From: an uncultured Ruminococcus sp.
GTDB taxonomy: Bacteria > Bacillota_A > Clostridia > RUG12999
Assembly: GCA_902783995.1 (NCBI GenBank)
Contig: CACZTG010000259.1
Coordinates: 1-20,140 of the forward strand
Reading direction: 5' to 3'
Length of the DNA: 20,140 nucleotides
This document shows positions 1-7,069 of the stretch, in pieces; the stretch's first letter is position 1, and each line of letters starts with the position of its first letter. The translations under genes and the position numbers were made by a program. The notes under the pieces were generated by a model. The model did no database searches and was not told the DNA's origin. It saw nothing but the letters and a program-made list of their open reading frames with translations.

Positions 1-159
1 GAGATAGGCAGGGGAAATATTGATTGGGACGATGTTACAAAGGCCTGTGAGGAAGCGGAAGTTGAGTATGCCCTTGTCGAGCAGGATAGGTGCGGGGGAA
101 ATCCCTTTGACAGTCTTAAAATAAGCTATGATTTTCTTAAAGAAAAAGGTTTTTGTTAA
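1..159 (+). CDS. TIM-barrel sugar phosphate isomerase/epimerase, C-terminal 52 residues
   Basis: The frame is open from base 1 and ends in TAA. The 52 visible residues begin EIGRGNIDWDDV and include YALVEQD and NPFDSLKISYDFL. This is the usual C-terminal signature of xylose-isomerase-like TIM-barrel proteins (the IolE/sugar phosphate isomerase/epimerase family), in which the G-x-G-N-(I/V)-D-W segment and the VEQD strand lie in the last barrel repeats. The substrate cannot be told from this fragment. It lies 27 bases upstream of the mannonate dehydratase gene on the same strand, so it probably belongs to the same hexuronate or sugar-acid operon. The N-terminal part and the promoter lie outside the window. 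Confidence 0.8.
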   Translation, partial: EIGRGNIDWDDVTKACEEAEVEYALVEQDRCGGNPFDSLKISYDFLKEKGFC

Positions 160-186
160 AAAATTTTAAAAGGCAGTGGAATTACA

Positions 187-1281
187 ATGAAAATGACATT
201 CAGATGGTTCGGAGAAAGTGATGTTGTTACGCTTGACAAAATAAGGCAAATACCTTGTATTTCGGGCGTTGTAACGGCTGTATATTCCGTGCCTGTCGGT
301 GAGGTGTGGCGCAGTGAGGATATTGACGCATTAAAGAAGCAGGCAAACGCAAAAGGGCTTGAAATGGAGGTTATCGAGAGCGTTCCCGTTCATGAGGATA
401 TAAAGCTCGGCAGAGGCGATTACAAAAGGTATATCGAAAATTATAAGGAAAATATAAGGCGGCTTGCGGCGGCAGGCGTAAAATGTATTTGCTATAATTT
501 TATGCCGGTATTCGACTGGACCCGTTCAAGACTTGATCAGCCGCTTGCCGATGGCTCAAACGCTCTTGCGTATTACAAAGCCGATGTTGACAAAATGAAT
601 CCGGAAAAAATGTCGTTGCCGGGCTGGGACGCTTCATATTCGCCTTCGGAAATGGGTGAGCTTATAAAGGAATATAAAGAAATAGGCGAGGAAGGCTTAT
701 GGAAAAATCTTGAATATTTTATAAAAGAAATAATGCCTGTTGCGGCGGAATGTGACGTGAATATGGCAATTCACCCCGATGACCCGCCGTGGTCTGTTTT
801 CGGACTTCCGAGAATTATTACAAACGAAAAAAATATTGACAGATTTCTTGCGCTTTATGATGATATTCATCACGGGCTGACGCTTTGCAGCGGAAGCCTC
901 GGCTGCGCAAAAACCAACGATTATACTGCCATGGTGAGAAAATACGGTAAAATGGGACGTATTCATTTCGCGCACATCAGAAACGTGAAAATATTTGACG
1001 ACGGCTCCTTTGAGGAAAGCGCGCATATGTCAGGCTGCGGCTCACTTGACATTGCCGCAATATTAAAGGCGTATCACGATGTGGGCTTTAAAGGCTATAT
1101 TCGTCCCGACCACGGGAGAATGATATGGGGAGAGACCGGCAAGCCCGGTTACGGGCTTTATGACAGAGCGCTCGGAGCCATGTATATAGCCGGAATTTGG
1201 GAGGCGCTTGAAAAAGCAGACTTTGATAAAATGCAAGGGAAAACGGAAGGAAAAGAAAAAAACAATGAAATTACCATTTGA
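187..1281 (+). CDS. uxuA: Mannonate dehydratase (UxuA)
   Basis: The 364-residue product is predicted to dehydrate D-mannonate to 2-keto-3-deoxy-D-gluconate in the cytoplasm, in the hexuronate branch used for glucuronate and galacturonate. Family landmarks are [10 protein letters not shown] at the N-terminus, [12 protein letters not shown] near residue 100, HPDDPP near 197, LCSGSLG near 235, IHFAHIRN near 258 and [14 protein letters not shown] near 300. These include the Cys, His and Asp positions expected of the UxuA TIM-barrel metal site. Length is normal for the family. The start ATG is preceded by only a weak AGGCAGTGG ribosome site, and a second ATG follows at codon 3. The 3' end overlaps the next gene by 17 bases, which implies translational coupling with the reductase. 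Confidence 0.95.
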   Translation: MKMTFRWFGESDVVTLDKIRQIPCISGVVTAVYSVPVGEVWRSEDIDALKKQANAKGLEMEVIESVPVHEDIKLGRGDYKRYIENYKENIRRLAAAGVKCICYNFMPVFDWTRSRLDQPLADGSNALAYYKADVDKMNPEKMSLPGWDASYSPSEMGELIKEYKEIGEEGLWKNLEYFIKEIMPVAAECDVNMAIHPDDPPWSVFGLPRIITNEKNIDRFLALYDDIHHGLTLCSGSLGCAKTNDYTAMVRKYGKMGRIHFAHIRNVKIFDDGSFEESAHMSGCGSLDIAAILKAYHDVGFKGYIRPDHGRMIWGETGKPGYGLYDRALGAMYIAGIWEALEKADFDKMQGKTEGKEKNNEITI

Positions 1282-2110
1282 AGTAAATTTAAAAAACAAG
1301 GTTATTGTAATTACGGGCGCCGGCGGTGTGCTTTGCGGTATGTTTGCCGAGGCGCTGGCTTTAACGGGCGCGAAAATCGCGCTTCTTGATTTGAACGTAC
1401 AGGCGTCGGAAGAAAAGGCGGAAAAAATAACAAAGAGCGGCGGTACGGCAAAAGCATATAAATGCAACGTGCTTGAAAAAGAAAATCTTGAAAGAGTGAG
1501 AGAGGAAATTTCAGACGATTTCGGAACCTGTGATATTTTGATAAACGGCGCGGGAGGAAACAACCCGAAGGCAACGACCGACTATGAATATTTTTCACCG
1601 GAAAACATAGGAAGCATTAAAACCTTTTTTGACCTTGACAAATCGGGAGTTGAGTTTGTGTTTAATCTCAATTTCCTCGGCACGCTTATTCCGACACAGG
1701 TTTTTGCGAAAGATATGGTAAGTAAAGAGGACGCGAGCATAATAAACATTTCAAGTATGAACGCTTTTACGCCGCTTACGAAGATTCCCGCATACAGCGG
1801 AGCAAAAGCGGCAATATCCAATTTTACAAGATGGCTTGCCGTGTATTTTTCAAATACGAATATAAGATGCAACGCTATCGCGCCGGGCTTTTTTGTAACA
1901 AAGCAAAACGAAAAGCTGCTGTTTAATGATGACGGAACGCCGGCGCCCCGTGCAAGCAAAATATTGAACTCTACGCCGATGGGACGCTTCGGAAAAGCGG
2001 AGGAGCTTGTCGGCACGCTTCTTTACCTTGTTTCAAAGGAAGCGTCGGGCTTTGTGACGGGAGTTGTCATTCCCGTTGACGGAGGCTTTTCGGCATACAG
2101 CGGAGTTTAA
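1265..2110 (+). CDS. uxuB: SDR-family D-mannonate oxidoreductase (fructuronate reductase)
   Basis: The 281-residue protein is a short-chain dehydrogenase/reductase, probably reducing D-fructuronate to D-mannonate with NAD(H), the step before UxuA. The cofactor loop TGAGGVLCG is at residues 17-25, the NGAGG strand at 94-98, and the catalytic Ser164, Tyr177 and Lys181 (SSMNAF and YSGAK) are all present. A C-terminal [10 protein letters not shown] closes the fold. The SDR-type UxuB beside uxuA is the arrangement known from Bacillus subtilis, and this is the main reason for the substrate assignment. The frame is open further upstream, but ATG 1265 is preferred because it begins just before the SDR core and follows a purine-rich stretch inside the end of uxuA. 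A generic gluconate-type SDR is the alternative. Confidence 0.85.
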   Translation: MKLPFEVNLKNKVIVITGAGGVLCGMFAEALALTGAKIALLDLNVQASEEKAEKITKSGGTAKAYKCNVLEKENLERVREEISDDFGTCDILINGAGGNNPKATTDYEYFSPENIGSIKTFFDLDKSGVEFVFNLNFLGTLIPTQVFAKDMVSKEDASIINISSMNAFTPLTKIPAYSGAKAAISNFTRWLAVYFSNTNIRCNAIAPGFFVTKQNEKLLFNDDGTPAPRASKILNSTPMGRFGKAEELVGTLLYLVSKEASGFVTGVVIPVDGGFSAYSGV

Positions 2111-2128
2111 TTTACTTAAATTATTTAT

Positions 2129-2162
2129 GCGAAGCGATTATTTAGTCGTTTCGCTTTTTTTA
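2129..2162 (+). terminator. Intrinsic terminator of the uxuA-uxuB operon
   Basis: GCGAAGCGAT (2129-2138) pairs with GTCGTTTCGC (2145-2154) in a 10-bp stem with two G-T wobbles and a six-base loop. A run of T follows at once. It lies 18 bases after the uxuB stop. Confidence 0.85.
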
Positions 2163-2180
2163 ATTTAAAATATAAAACTC

Positions 2181-2209
2181 TTGACCTTTTGTAATTTATA
2201 TGGTATAAT
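2181..2209 (+). promoter_or_regulatory. Sigma-A promoter of the structured RNA
   Basis: TTGACC (2181-2186), a 17-base spacer and TATAAT (2204-2209) form a near-perfect sigma-A promoter, with an extended -10 TG at 2201-2202. The predicted start is near 2216, exactly where the closing stem of the downstream RNA begins. No start codon with a ribosome site follows, so the product appears to be non-coding. Confidence 0.85.
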
Positions 2210-2215
2210 TATAGT

Positions 2216-2449
2216 GTCAAACCAGTTTTAATATATTTATACAGTATTGAGGTATATTTTTATCGGATAAAATATATCTTTGCAGTATATATTTTATATA
2301 CAAGCTTTGAAATCTTGTAAAAAACGCAAATTTCGTGAGCTTGTATGTAAATAATATATATTTATATCTCATACTGTATAAAGCTGGTTTGACGACTATC
2401 GGAGTTTGCGTTTTTTGGTGTGCGGCTCTGATGGGCTGCACACTTTTTT
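2216..2449 (+). ncRNA. Candidate structured RNA of about 234 nt with long-range pseudoknot
   Basis: The region runs from a strong promoter to an intrinsic terminator and folds throughout. The closing stem is GTCAAACCAG (2216-2225) with CTGGTTTGAC (2384-2393), 10 bp perfect. A second stem pairs 2236-2247 with 2371-2382, 12 bp perfect, across a lopsided internal loop. Inside a junction lie a hairpin at 2251-2278 and a long arm, 2286-2306 with 2338-2360, capped by nine perfect pairs (2298-2306 with 2338-2346). The arm's loop carries AAAAAACGCAAA (2319-2330), fully complementary to TTTGCGTTTTTT (2405-2416) just after the closing stem, a 12-bp pseudoknot. I do not recognise the family. A 6S RNA or a clostridial motif such as raiA could have similar size. 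No function is assigned. Confidence 0.75.
2418..2449 (+). terminator. Intrinsic terminator of the structured RNA
   Basis: GTGTGC (2418-2423) pairs with GCACAC (2438-2443), extended inward by five more pairs including two wobbles to an 11-bp stem around a TGAT loop. Six T follow at 2444-2449. It begins two bases after the pseudoknot strand 2405-2416. Confidence 0.9.
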
Positions 2450-2513
2450 AATTTATGAAAACAAAAACGGTTTTGCTTGTTTTTCTTAATTGTGCGCGGC
2501 AAAAATAAACATT

Positions 2514-2542
2514 AAAGGAGGATACCTGAAATGTCGCCGTAA
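2514..2542 (+). other. Strong ribosome binding site with three-codon frame (Met-Ser-Pro-stop)
   Basis: AAAGGAGG (2514-2521) lies nine bases before ATG 2531, an ideal bacterial start, but the frame stops after Met-Ser-Pro at TAA 2540-2542. No longer frame continues from it. It may be a leader peptide, the head of a decayed gene, or a site that only loads ribosomes. No convincing promoter was found between the upstream terminator (2449) and this site. Confidence 0.4.
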
Positions 2543-2602
2543 CCGGTAGAAATCACACAACTTTGAAAACATATTTTGAGATACAAAAATGCGTAATTTG
2601 CG

Positions 2603-2636
2603 GGGCTGTGATTTATTTTTATCACAGCCCTTTCGT
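2603..2636 (+). terminator. Terminator, possibly an attenuator, upstream of sstT
   Basis: GGGCTGTGAT (2603-2612) pairs perfectly with ATCACAGCCC (2621-2630) around an eight-base loop, followed by TTTCGTATTT. The left arm can instead pair with AAATCACA (2550-2557): 2607-2614 is its exact complement over 8 bp. Upstream pairing would therefore disrupt the terminator, the geometry of an antiterminator. The sstT promoter lies downstream of it, so the hairpin also insulates that promoter. Confidence 0.75.
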
Positions 2637-2666
2637 ATTTATATTAACACCTGCCTATTCAAATTA

Positions 2667-2695
2667 TTGACAAAAGGGGATAATTGTGTTAAAAT
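2667..2695 (+). promoter_or_regulatory. Sigma-A promoter of sstT
   Basis: A consensus TTGACA (2667-2672), a 17-base spacer and TAAAAT (2690-2695) put the transcript start near 2702. This lies inside the upstream open frame that begins at ATG 2686, which supports the later start at 2737 for sstT. Confidence 0.85.
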
Positions 2696-2736
2696 ATTTT
2701 ACAGATGATTTTTTATATTATGAAAGGCGGGTATTT

Positions 2737-4008
2737 ATGGAAAAAGAAAATTTTTTAAAAAAGGCTGTAAAAAAGTATAATGATACAAGCCTTGTGTTGA
2801 GGATTATCTGCGGGCTTATAATCGGCGCCGTTCTCGGCTTGATTGTTCCGAATGCGGGCTGGATTGCGATGCTCGGTGATTTGTTTGTAGGCTCGTTAAA
2901 AGCAATTGCGCCGATTCTTGTCGCCGTGCTTGTAATTTCCTCGCTTTCGCAGGGAGGAGCGAAGCTTGACAGACGTTTCGGGCTGATTTTGTTTTTGTAT
3001 CTTATAAGCACCTTCCTTGCGGCGGTGGTTGCCGTTGTCGGAAGCTTTGTTTTCCCGCAGACGCTCACGCTTGCCGAAAGCGCGACTGCCGACACAATTC
3101 CGGCAGGCATAGGCGAGGTGCTTAAAAACCTGTTTATTAATATGATTTCAAATCCCCTCGGCTCAATTGTTGAAGGTAAGTATATCGGTATTTTGTTCTG
3201 GGCGGTTATTCTCGGACTTGCTTTTAAAACAATTGCGAAAGACACCACAAAACAGATGTTTTCAGACCTTGCGGACGGTGTTTCAAAGGCTGTAAGGTGG
3301 ATTATCAACCTTGCGCCGTTCGGAATACTCGGTCTTGTGTATTCCAATGTTTCGACAAACGGACTTTCGATTTTTACGGATTACGGTAAGCTTCTCGCGC
3401 TGTTGGTAGGCTGTATGCTTGCGGTTGCGCTTATTGTTGACCCGCTCATTGCCGCTGTTTCAATGAAGCGTAATCCTTATCCGCTTGTATGGAGATGCCT
3501 TAAAGAATCCGGTCTTACGGCTTTCTTCACGAGAAGCTCGGCGGCAAATATTCCGGTTAATATGCAGCTTTGTGAAAAGCTTCAGCTTGATAAGGATATG
3601 TATTCGGTATCAATTCCGCTCGGCGCAACAATAAATATGGACGGAGCCGCAATAACGATTACGGTTATGACGCTTGCCGCCGCGAATACTGTCGGCGCTC
3701 AGGTTGATATGCTGTCCGCTCTTGTACTTTCTTTTATCGCGACACTTGCGGCTTGCGGCGCTTCGGGTGTTGCCGGCGGTTCACTGCTTTTAATACCGAT
3801 GGCTTGTTCTATGTTCGGAATACATCAGGACGTTGCGATGCAGGTTGTGGGAATAGGCTTTATTATAGGTGTTGTTCAGGATTCTGTTGAAACGGCGCTC
3901 AATTCCGCGGGCGATGTTATGTTTGCCGCAACAGCCGAATATACTGAGTGGCTTAAAGAAGGAAAAAAGCTTCCCGATTTTATGTACGGCAGAAAGAAAA
4001 AAGGATAA
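2737..4008 (+). CDS. sstT: Serine/threonine:Na+ symporter SstT
   Basis: The 423-residue integral membrane protein belongs to the dicarboxylate/amino acid:cation symporter family and most resembles SstT, which imports serine and threonine with sodium. Family marks are the early hydrophobic run with GLIVPNAGW, the TRSSAANIPVNMQLCEKL segment matching the hairpin-1 serine-rich motif, and GATINMDGAAITITVM, the conserved TM7 NMDG signature. About eight membrane segments and two re-entrant hairpins fit the hydropathy. ATG 2737 follows AAAGGCGG (2723-2730). The in-frame ATG at 2686 overlaps the promoter -10 and is rejected. It is transcribed alone, between its own promoter and a terminator, and is not evidently tied to the sugar genes around it. 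Confidence 0.92.
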   Translation: MEKENFLKKAVKKYNDTSLVLRIICGLIIGAVLGLIVPNAGWIAMLGDLFVGSLKAIAPILVAVLVISSLSQGGAKLDRRFGLILFLYLISTFLAAVVAVVGSFVFPQTLTLAESATADTIPAGIGEVLKNLFINMISNPLGSIVEGKYIGILFWAVILGLAFKTIAKDTTKQMFSDLADGVSKAVRWIINLAPFGILGLVYSNVSTNGLSIFTDYGKLLALLVGCMLAVALIVDPLIAAVSMKRNPYPLVWRCLKESGLTAFFTRSSAANIPVNMQLCEKLQLDKDMYSVSIPLGATINMDGAAITITVMTLAAANTVGAQVDMLSALVLSFIATLAACGASGVAGGSLLLIPMACSMFGIHQDVAMQVVGIGFIIGVVQDSVETALNSAGDVMFAATAEYTEWLKEGKKLPDFMYGRKKKG

Positions 4009-4020
4009 TATTGTTGTTTA

Positions 4021-4059
4021 AAAACAGCCCCGAAAGCTCAGAAATTTCGGGGCTGTTTT
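4021..4059. terminator. Bidirectional terminator between sstT and the AraC-family gene
   Basis: AAAACAGCCCCGAAA (4021-4035) and TTTCGGGGCTGTTTT (4045-4059) form a perfect 15-bp stem with a nine-base loop. Its A/T ends give a U-tract on either strand, so it can end both convergent transcripts. The AraC-family stop codon is 12 bases away. Confidence 0.92.
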
Positions 4060-4070
4060 ATACAGAGGTT

Positions 4071-4913
4071 TTATATCAAGTAATCGGTGGGCTTCTTTCC
4101 GGTTATTTTCGCAAAAGCCTTGTAAAAATTCGAGGAGCTTGAAAAGCCGCAGTTTCCGGCAATTTCAAGCATTGTCATATTTGTTGTTTTTATAAGAAAT
4201 ATTGCTTTTTCGATTCTTTTTATCGTTATGTATTCCCAGGGAGAAATGCCGTTCAGCTTTTTAAATACAGATGAAAAATACGTCTGCGACATACAGGCGG
4301 CGGCAGCAATATCTTTAAGCAGAAGCTTGTCGCTTAAATTTTCGTTTATGTAGTTCATGGCGTCCTTCATTTTTTCCGTTGAAAGGCGGTATTTAATGTA
4401 ATCCGGGCTTTTATCAAAATAATCGTAGCCGCGAAGAATATAAATAAGCGCCGAAAAAAGCCTGTATTTTGTTTCAATTATATAGCCCGTAAGCTTTTCC
4501 GATATTTCCTTTTCTATATTCAGTATCAGATTTTTAAGCGCGGTATCCCTGCCCGAAAATCTGTTGCTGAAATTCACGTTTTTCGCGAAGAACAAGGTTA
4601 AAAGCTCCATATTTTCGGGCTGCTGCCATAAAAGCTGCGGCTCAAAGTGAATGTTTAAAAGGTCGGTTTCGGTATAAAGCTCGGTAATACAGTGCGGCTC
4701 GTCACTGCCGAACAGAAACATATCACCCTCATTAAACTCATATACCTTTTTGCCGACGGTGTATATTCCGCTGCCCGCAATAAAGAGAGAAAGCTCGCAT
4801 TCGGTATGGTGATGCTCGGTATAAATACGCTTACCGGCAGATACCTTTGAATGAAAAACTTTTATGATTTCCTTATTTTTATCATCGCAAATTACATTTC
4901 GTCCATATATCAT
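4071..4913 (-). CDS. AraC-family transcriptional regulator with cupin sensor domain
   Basis: The 280-residue protein has an N-terminal cupin-type sensor (residues about 25-90) with HHHTECEL at 34-41 and an EGDMFLFGSDEPH strand at 62-74, typical of sugar-binding AraC regulators. A C-terminal double helix-turn-helix follows at about 180-280, with LLKDIAAAACMSQTYFSSVF and the closing GFSSSSNFYKAFAKITGKKPTDYL signature. The start has a GGAG site six bases upstream on the minus strand. It is divergent from the dehydratase operon at 5037, and a 21-bp-spaced direct repeat lies between them. It therefore most likely activates that operon in response to a sugar or sugar acid. The ligand is unknown. 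Confidence 0.93.
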   Translation of the reverse strand: MIYGRNVICDDKNKEIIKVFHSKVSAGKRIYTEHHHTECELSLFIAGSGIYTVGKKVYEFNEGDMFLFGSDEPHCITELYTETDLLNIHFEPQLLWQQPENMELLTLFFAKNVNFSNRFSGRDTALKNLILNIEKEISEKLTGYIIETKYRLFSALIYILRGYDYFDKSPDYIKYRLSTEKMKDAMNYINENLSDKLLLKDIAAAACMSQTYFSSVFKKLNGISPWEYITIKRIEKAIFLIKTTNMTMLEIAGNCGFSSSSNFYKAFAKITGKKPTDYLI

Positions 4914-4927
4914 AGAAATTCTCCTTA

Positions 4928-4962
4928 TCGTAAAATAGTGGATAAATTTCGTAAAAAAGCGG
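4928..4962. promoter_or_regulatory. Candidate AraC-type operator: tandem half-sites spaced 21 bp
   Basis: TCGTAAAATAGTGG (4928-4941) recurs as TCGTAAAAAAGCGG (4949-4962), 12 of 14 bases identical. The start-to-start distance is exactly 21 bp, two helical turns. This is the classic arrangement for an AraC-family dimer binding directly repeated half-sites. The downstream copy ends about 29 bases before the TATAAT at 4991, just upstream of the -35 region, the expected place for an activator at a promoter without a good -35. Confidence 0.6.
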
Positions 4963-4984
4963 TTGCATCAAAAAGGCTGTAATA

Positions 4985-5001
4985 TTACAATATAATTGTA
5001 A
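4985..5001 (+). promoter_or_regulatory. TATAAT -10 element inside a 17-bp palindrome
   Basis: TATAAT (4991-4996) is a perfect -10 for the operon beginning at 5037, but no acceptable -35 lies 16-18 bases upstream. It is embedded in TTACAA-TATAA-TTGTAA (4985-5001), a perfect inverted repeat that could bind a repressor or be a chance feature of AT-rich DNA. A weak -35 fits control by the adjacent AraC-type activator. Confidence 0.45.
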
Positions 5002-5036
5002 CATAAACCAAAAATATTGTCAAGGAGGATTTTATT

Positions 5037-6383
5037 ATGGAATTAAATGTTTCGCGTTGCTCTGAACCGTCGGAGCTTAAAATAACGGATATAAGAGTGG
5101 CAAATATCAACGGCGCGCCTAAGCATTGTCCGCTTATAAAGGTTTACACAAATCAGGGCTTAATAGGTTACGGCGAGGTGCGTGACGCTTCAAGCGCAAC
5201 CTACGCGCTTATGCTCAAAAGCAGGCTTGTGGGTGAAAATCCGTGTAATGTCGATAAGCTGTTTAGAAGAATAAAGCAGTTCGGCGGTCATTCGCGTCAG
5301 GGCGGAGGCGTTTCGGGACTTGAAATCGCGCTTTGGGATTTGGCAGGCAAAGCGTGGGGAGTACCTCTTTGGCAGATGCTCGGCGGAAAATTCCGTGATA
5401 AGGTAAGAGTTTACTGTGATACCGATGTTGACGGAAAGCACACGGGCAAGGATATGGGACACGCTTTAAAAAAGCGTATGGAGCAGGGCTTTACGTTTTT
5501 AAAAATGGACCTCGGCATAGAGCATTTACTTGATGAGCCCGGTTGCCTTAACGCTCCGCTCGGTTTTCTTGAGGATATAAAAAAATATTCAATGAAGGCA
5601 ATAGTTCATCAAAGCGGCTCTGTTGATATGGATATGATGCTCGGTAAAAACTACGAAACCTTTACGATTCCGCATCACGCAACGGGAATACATCTTACAC
5701 AGAAGGGTATGGACGTGCTCGAAAATTATGTGAAAGAAGTCCGTGACGTAATAGGCTATGAAGTGCCGCTTGCGATTGACCATTTCGGTCATATAGCTAT
5801 TGAGGACTGCATAATGTTTGCAAGGCGGCTTGAAAAATATAACATTGCGTGGATTGAGGATATCGCACCGTGGCATTACACAAAGCATTATGAAAAGATA
5901 GCTCATTCCTGTAACGTACCGATATGTACGGGCGAGGATATTTACCTTGCCGAAAACTTCCGTCCGCTTATGGAATGTGGCGGCGTATCGGTTGTGCATC
6001 CCGATATGCTGACTGTCGGCGGAGCGCTTGAAATGAAAAAGCTTGGCGATATGTGCGAAAAATACGGCGTAGCAATGGCAATCCATATGGCGGAAAGTCC
6101 CATTGCCTGCATGGCGGCAATTCACGCTGCGGCGGCTGTTCAGAATGTGCTTGCGATTGAGTTTCACTCTATTGATATTCCGTGGTGGAATGACCTTGCT
6201 CTCGGAATTGAAAATCCGCTGTTTAAGGACGGCTTTGTAAATGTTCCCGACAAGCCGGGACTCGGTATAGACGAGCTTAACGAGGAGCTTATTGCGGAGC
6301 ATATTCACGAAAAATATCCCGGACAGTGGGAGCCGACAACCCAGTGGGATAAGGAATGGGCAAACGACAGGGAGTGGAGCTGA
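5037..6383 (+). CDS. Enolase-superfamily sugar-acid dehydratase (mandelate racemase/GalD-like)
   Basis: The 448-residue protein has the N-terminal capping domain and TIM barrel of the mandelate racemase/muconate lactonizing enzyme group. The expected magnesium ligands are Asp248 (IDHFG), Glu274 (WIEDIAP) and Glu300 (CTGED), spaced 26 and 26 residues apart as in galactonate dehydratase. His350 (AIHMAES) is the usual general acid/base 50 residues after the last ligand, and a KMD motif is at 156-158. The likely reaction is dehydration of an aldonic acid to a 2-keto-3-deoxy acid in the cytoplasm. An insertion around residues 185-230 and the tail ending WANDREWS make it longer than the common 380-400. 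AGGAGG precedes the ATG. It is first in a four-gene operon. The substrate is not determinable. Confidence 0.88.
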   Translation: MELNVSRCSEPSELKITDIRVANINGAPKHCPLIKVYTNQGLIGYGEVRDASSATYALMLKSRLVGENPCNVDKLFRRIKQFGGHSRQGGGVSGLEIALWDLAGKAWGVPLWQMLGGKFRDKVRVYCDTDVDGKHTGKDMGHALKKRMEQGFTFLKMDLGIEHLLDEPGCLNAPLGFLEDIKKYSMKAIVHQSGSVDMDMMLGKNYETFTIPHHATGIHLTQKGMDVLENYVKEVRDVIGYEVPLAIDHFGHIAIEDCIMFARRLEKYNIAWIEDIAPWHYTKHYEKIAHSCNVPICTGEDIYLAENFRPLMECGGVSVVHPDMLTVGGALEMKKLGDMCEKYGVAMAIHMAESPIACMAAIHAAAAVQNVLAIEFHSIDIPWWNDLALGIENPLFKDGFVNVPDKPGLGIDELNEELIAEHIHEKYPGQWEPTTQWDKEWANDREWS

Positions 6384-7069
6384 TGCTTAAAATCAAGTGG
6401 ATAGGGCAGAGCGGATATATACTTTCGGACGGAAAAACGGAAATCTGCATTGACCCGTATTTATCAAATGTTGTTGACAGAATAGCGCACAGGGGCAGAA
6501 TGGTTGAGCCGCCCTTTAAGGCGGAGGAACTGAAAAGTGATGCTATTATATGTACACATAATCATCTTGACCATGTGGATATTGATGCAATTCCGCTTAT
6601 GAAAAAGGGGAAGATGCTGTTTTTGGCACCGCTTGATGCCGAAAAAACGCTTAAAGAATGCGGCGTGACAAATTACAAAAGCTTTGACGAGGGAAGCACA
6701 TACAGTATCGGCGGTTTTATGCTTGAAGCTGTGTTTGCCGACCACACCGTTCCCGCAATAGGCGTTATTGTAAGATATGGCGGTATGGCACTATATTTTT
6801 CGGGTGATACTTTTTATAACAAAAAGCTTGAAGATTTAAAAAAATACAATATCGACATTATGTTTATATGCATCAACGGCAAGCTCGGAAATATGAATGT
6901 CGAAGAAGCCGTAAGGCTTGCGGATATAATATCCCCGAAAACCGCTGTTCCGAATCATTACGGTATGTTTGAAAGCAATACGGAAAATCCCGAAAAATTT
7001 GATGTTCCACAGAAATTTATAATGGAATATAACAAAGAATATGAGGTGAAAAACGGATGTTTGATTTAA
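6383..7069 (+). CDS. Metallo-beta-lactamase-fold hydrolase, candidate sugar lactonase (UlaG-like)
   Basis: The 228-residue protein is a metallo-beta-lactamase-fold hydrolase. The metal-binding HNHLDH is at residues 59-64, with further ligands at His121 (FADHTVP), Asp142 (FSGDTFY) and His192 (PNHYGMF). The overall sequence resembles the UlaG/YtnP-like group, which contains ascorbate-6-phosphate lactonase. Placed between a sugar-acid dehydratase and a dehydrogenase, lactone hydrolysis is a sensible role, but this is inferred from context. The start ATG shares bases with the upstream stop (TGATG), with GGAG just upstream; an earlier in-frame ATG at 6356 lies inside the dehydratase gene and is less likely. 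The 3' end overlaps the next gene by 13 bases, so the three genes are translationally coupled. Confidence 0.88.
   Translation: MLKIKWIGQSGYILSDGKTEICIDPYLSNVVDRIAHRGRMVEPPFKAEELKSDAIICTHNHLDHVDIDAIPLMKKGKMLFLAPLDAEKTLKECGVTNYKSFDEGSTYSIGGFMLEAVFADHTVPAIGVIVRYGGMALYFSGDTFYNKKLEDLKKYNIDIMFICINGKLGNMNVEEAVRLADIISPKTAVPNHYGMFESNTENPEKFDVPQKFIMEYNKEYEVKNGCLI

Noticed and set aside
2217..2441. Open frame of 74 codons on the minus strand across the structured RNA
   Set aside because: No ribosome site, low-complexity AT-rich translation, and the plus strand here has a promoter, nested stems and terminator that explain the sequence better.
2686..2736. Upstream ATG extension of sstT
   Set aside because: The ATG at 2686 lies before the transcript start and overlaps the -10 region; the ribosome site favours 2737.
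2718..3347. Minus-strand open frame of 209 codons within sstT
   Set aside because: It is antisense to a clear membrane transporter gene, has no ribosome site, and its length reflects codon composition.
4963..4996. TTGCAT as a -35 for the TATAAT at 4991
   Set aside because: The spacer would be 22 bases, too long for sigma-A; an activator-dependent promoter is preferred.
5589..6308. Minus-strand open frame of 239 codons within the dehydratase gene
   Set aside because: Antisense shadow of a well-supported enolase-superfamily gene; the translation is rich in His, Arg and Cys with no domain.
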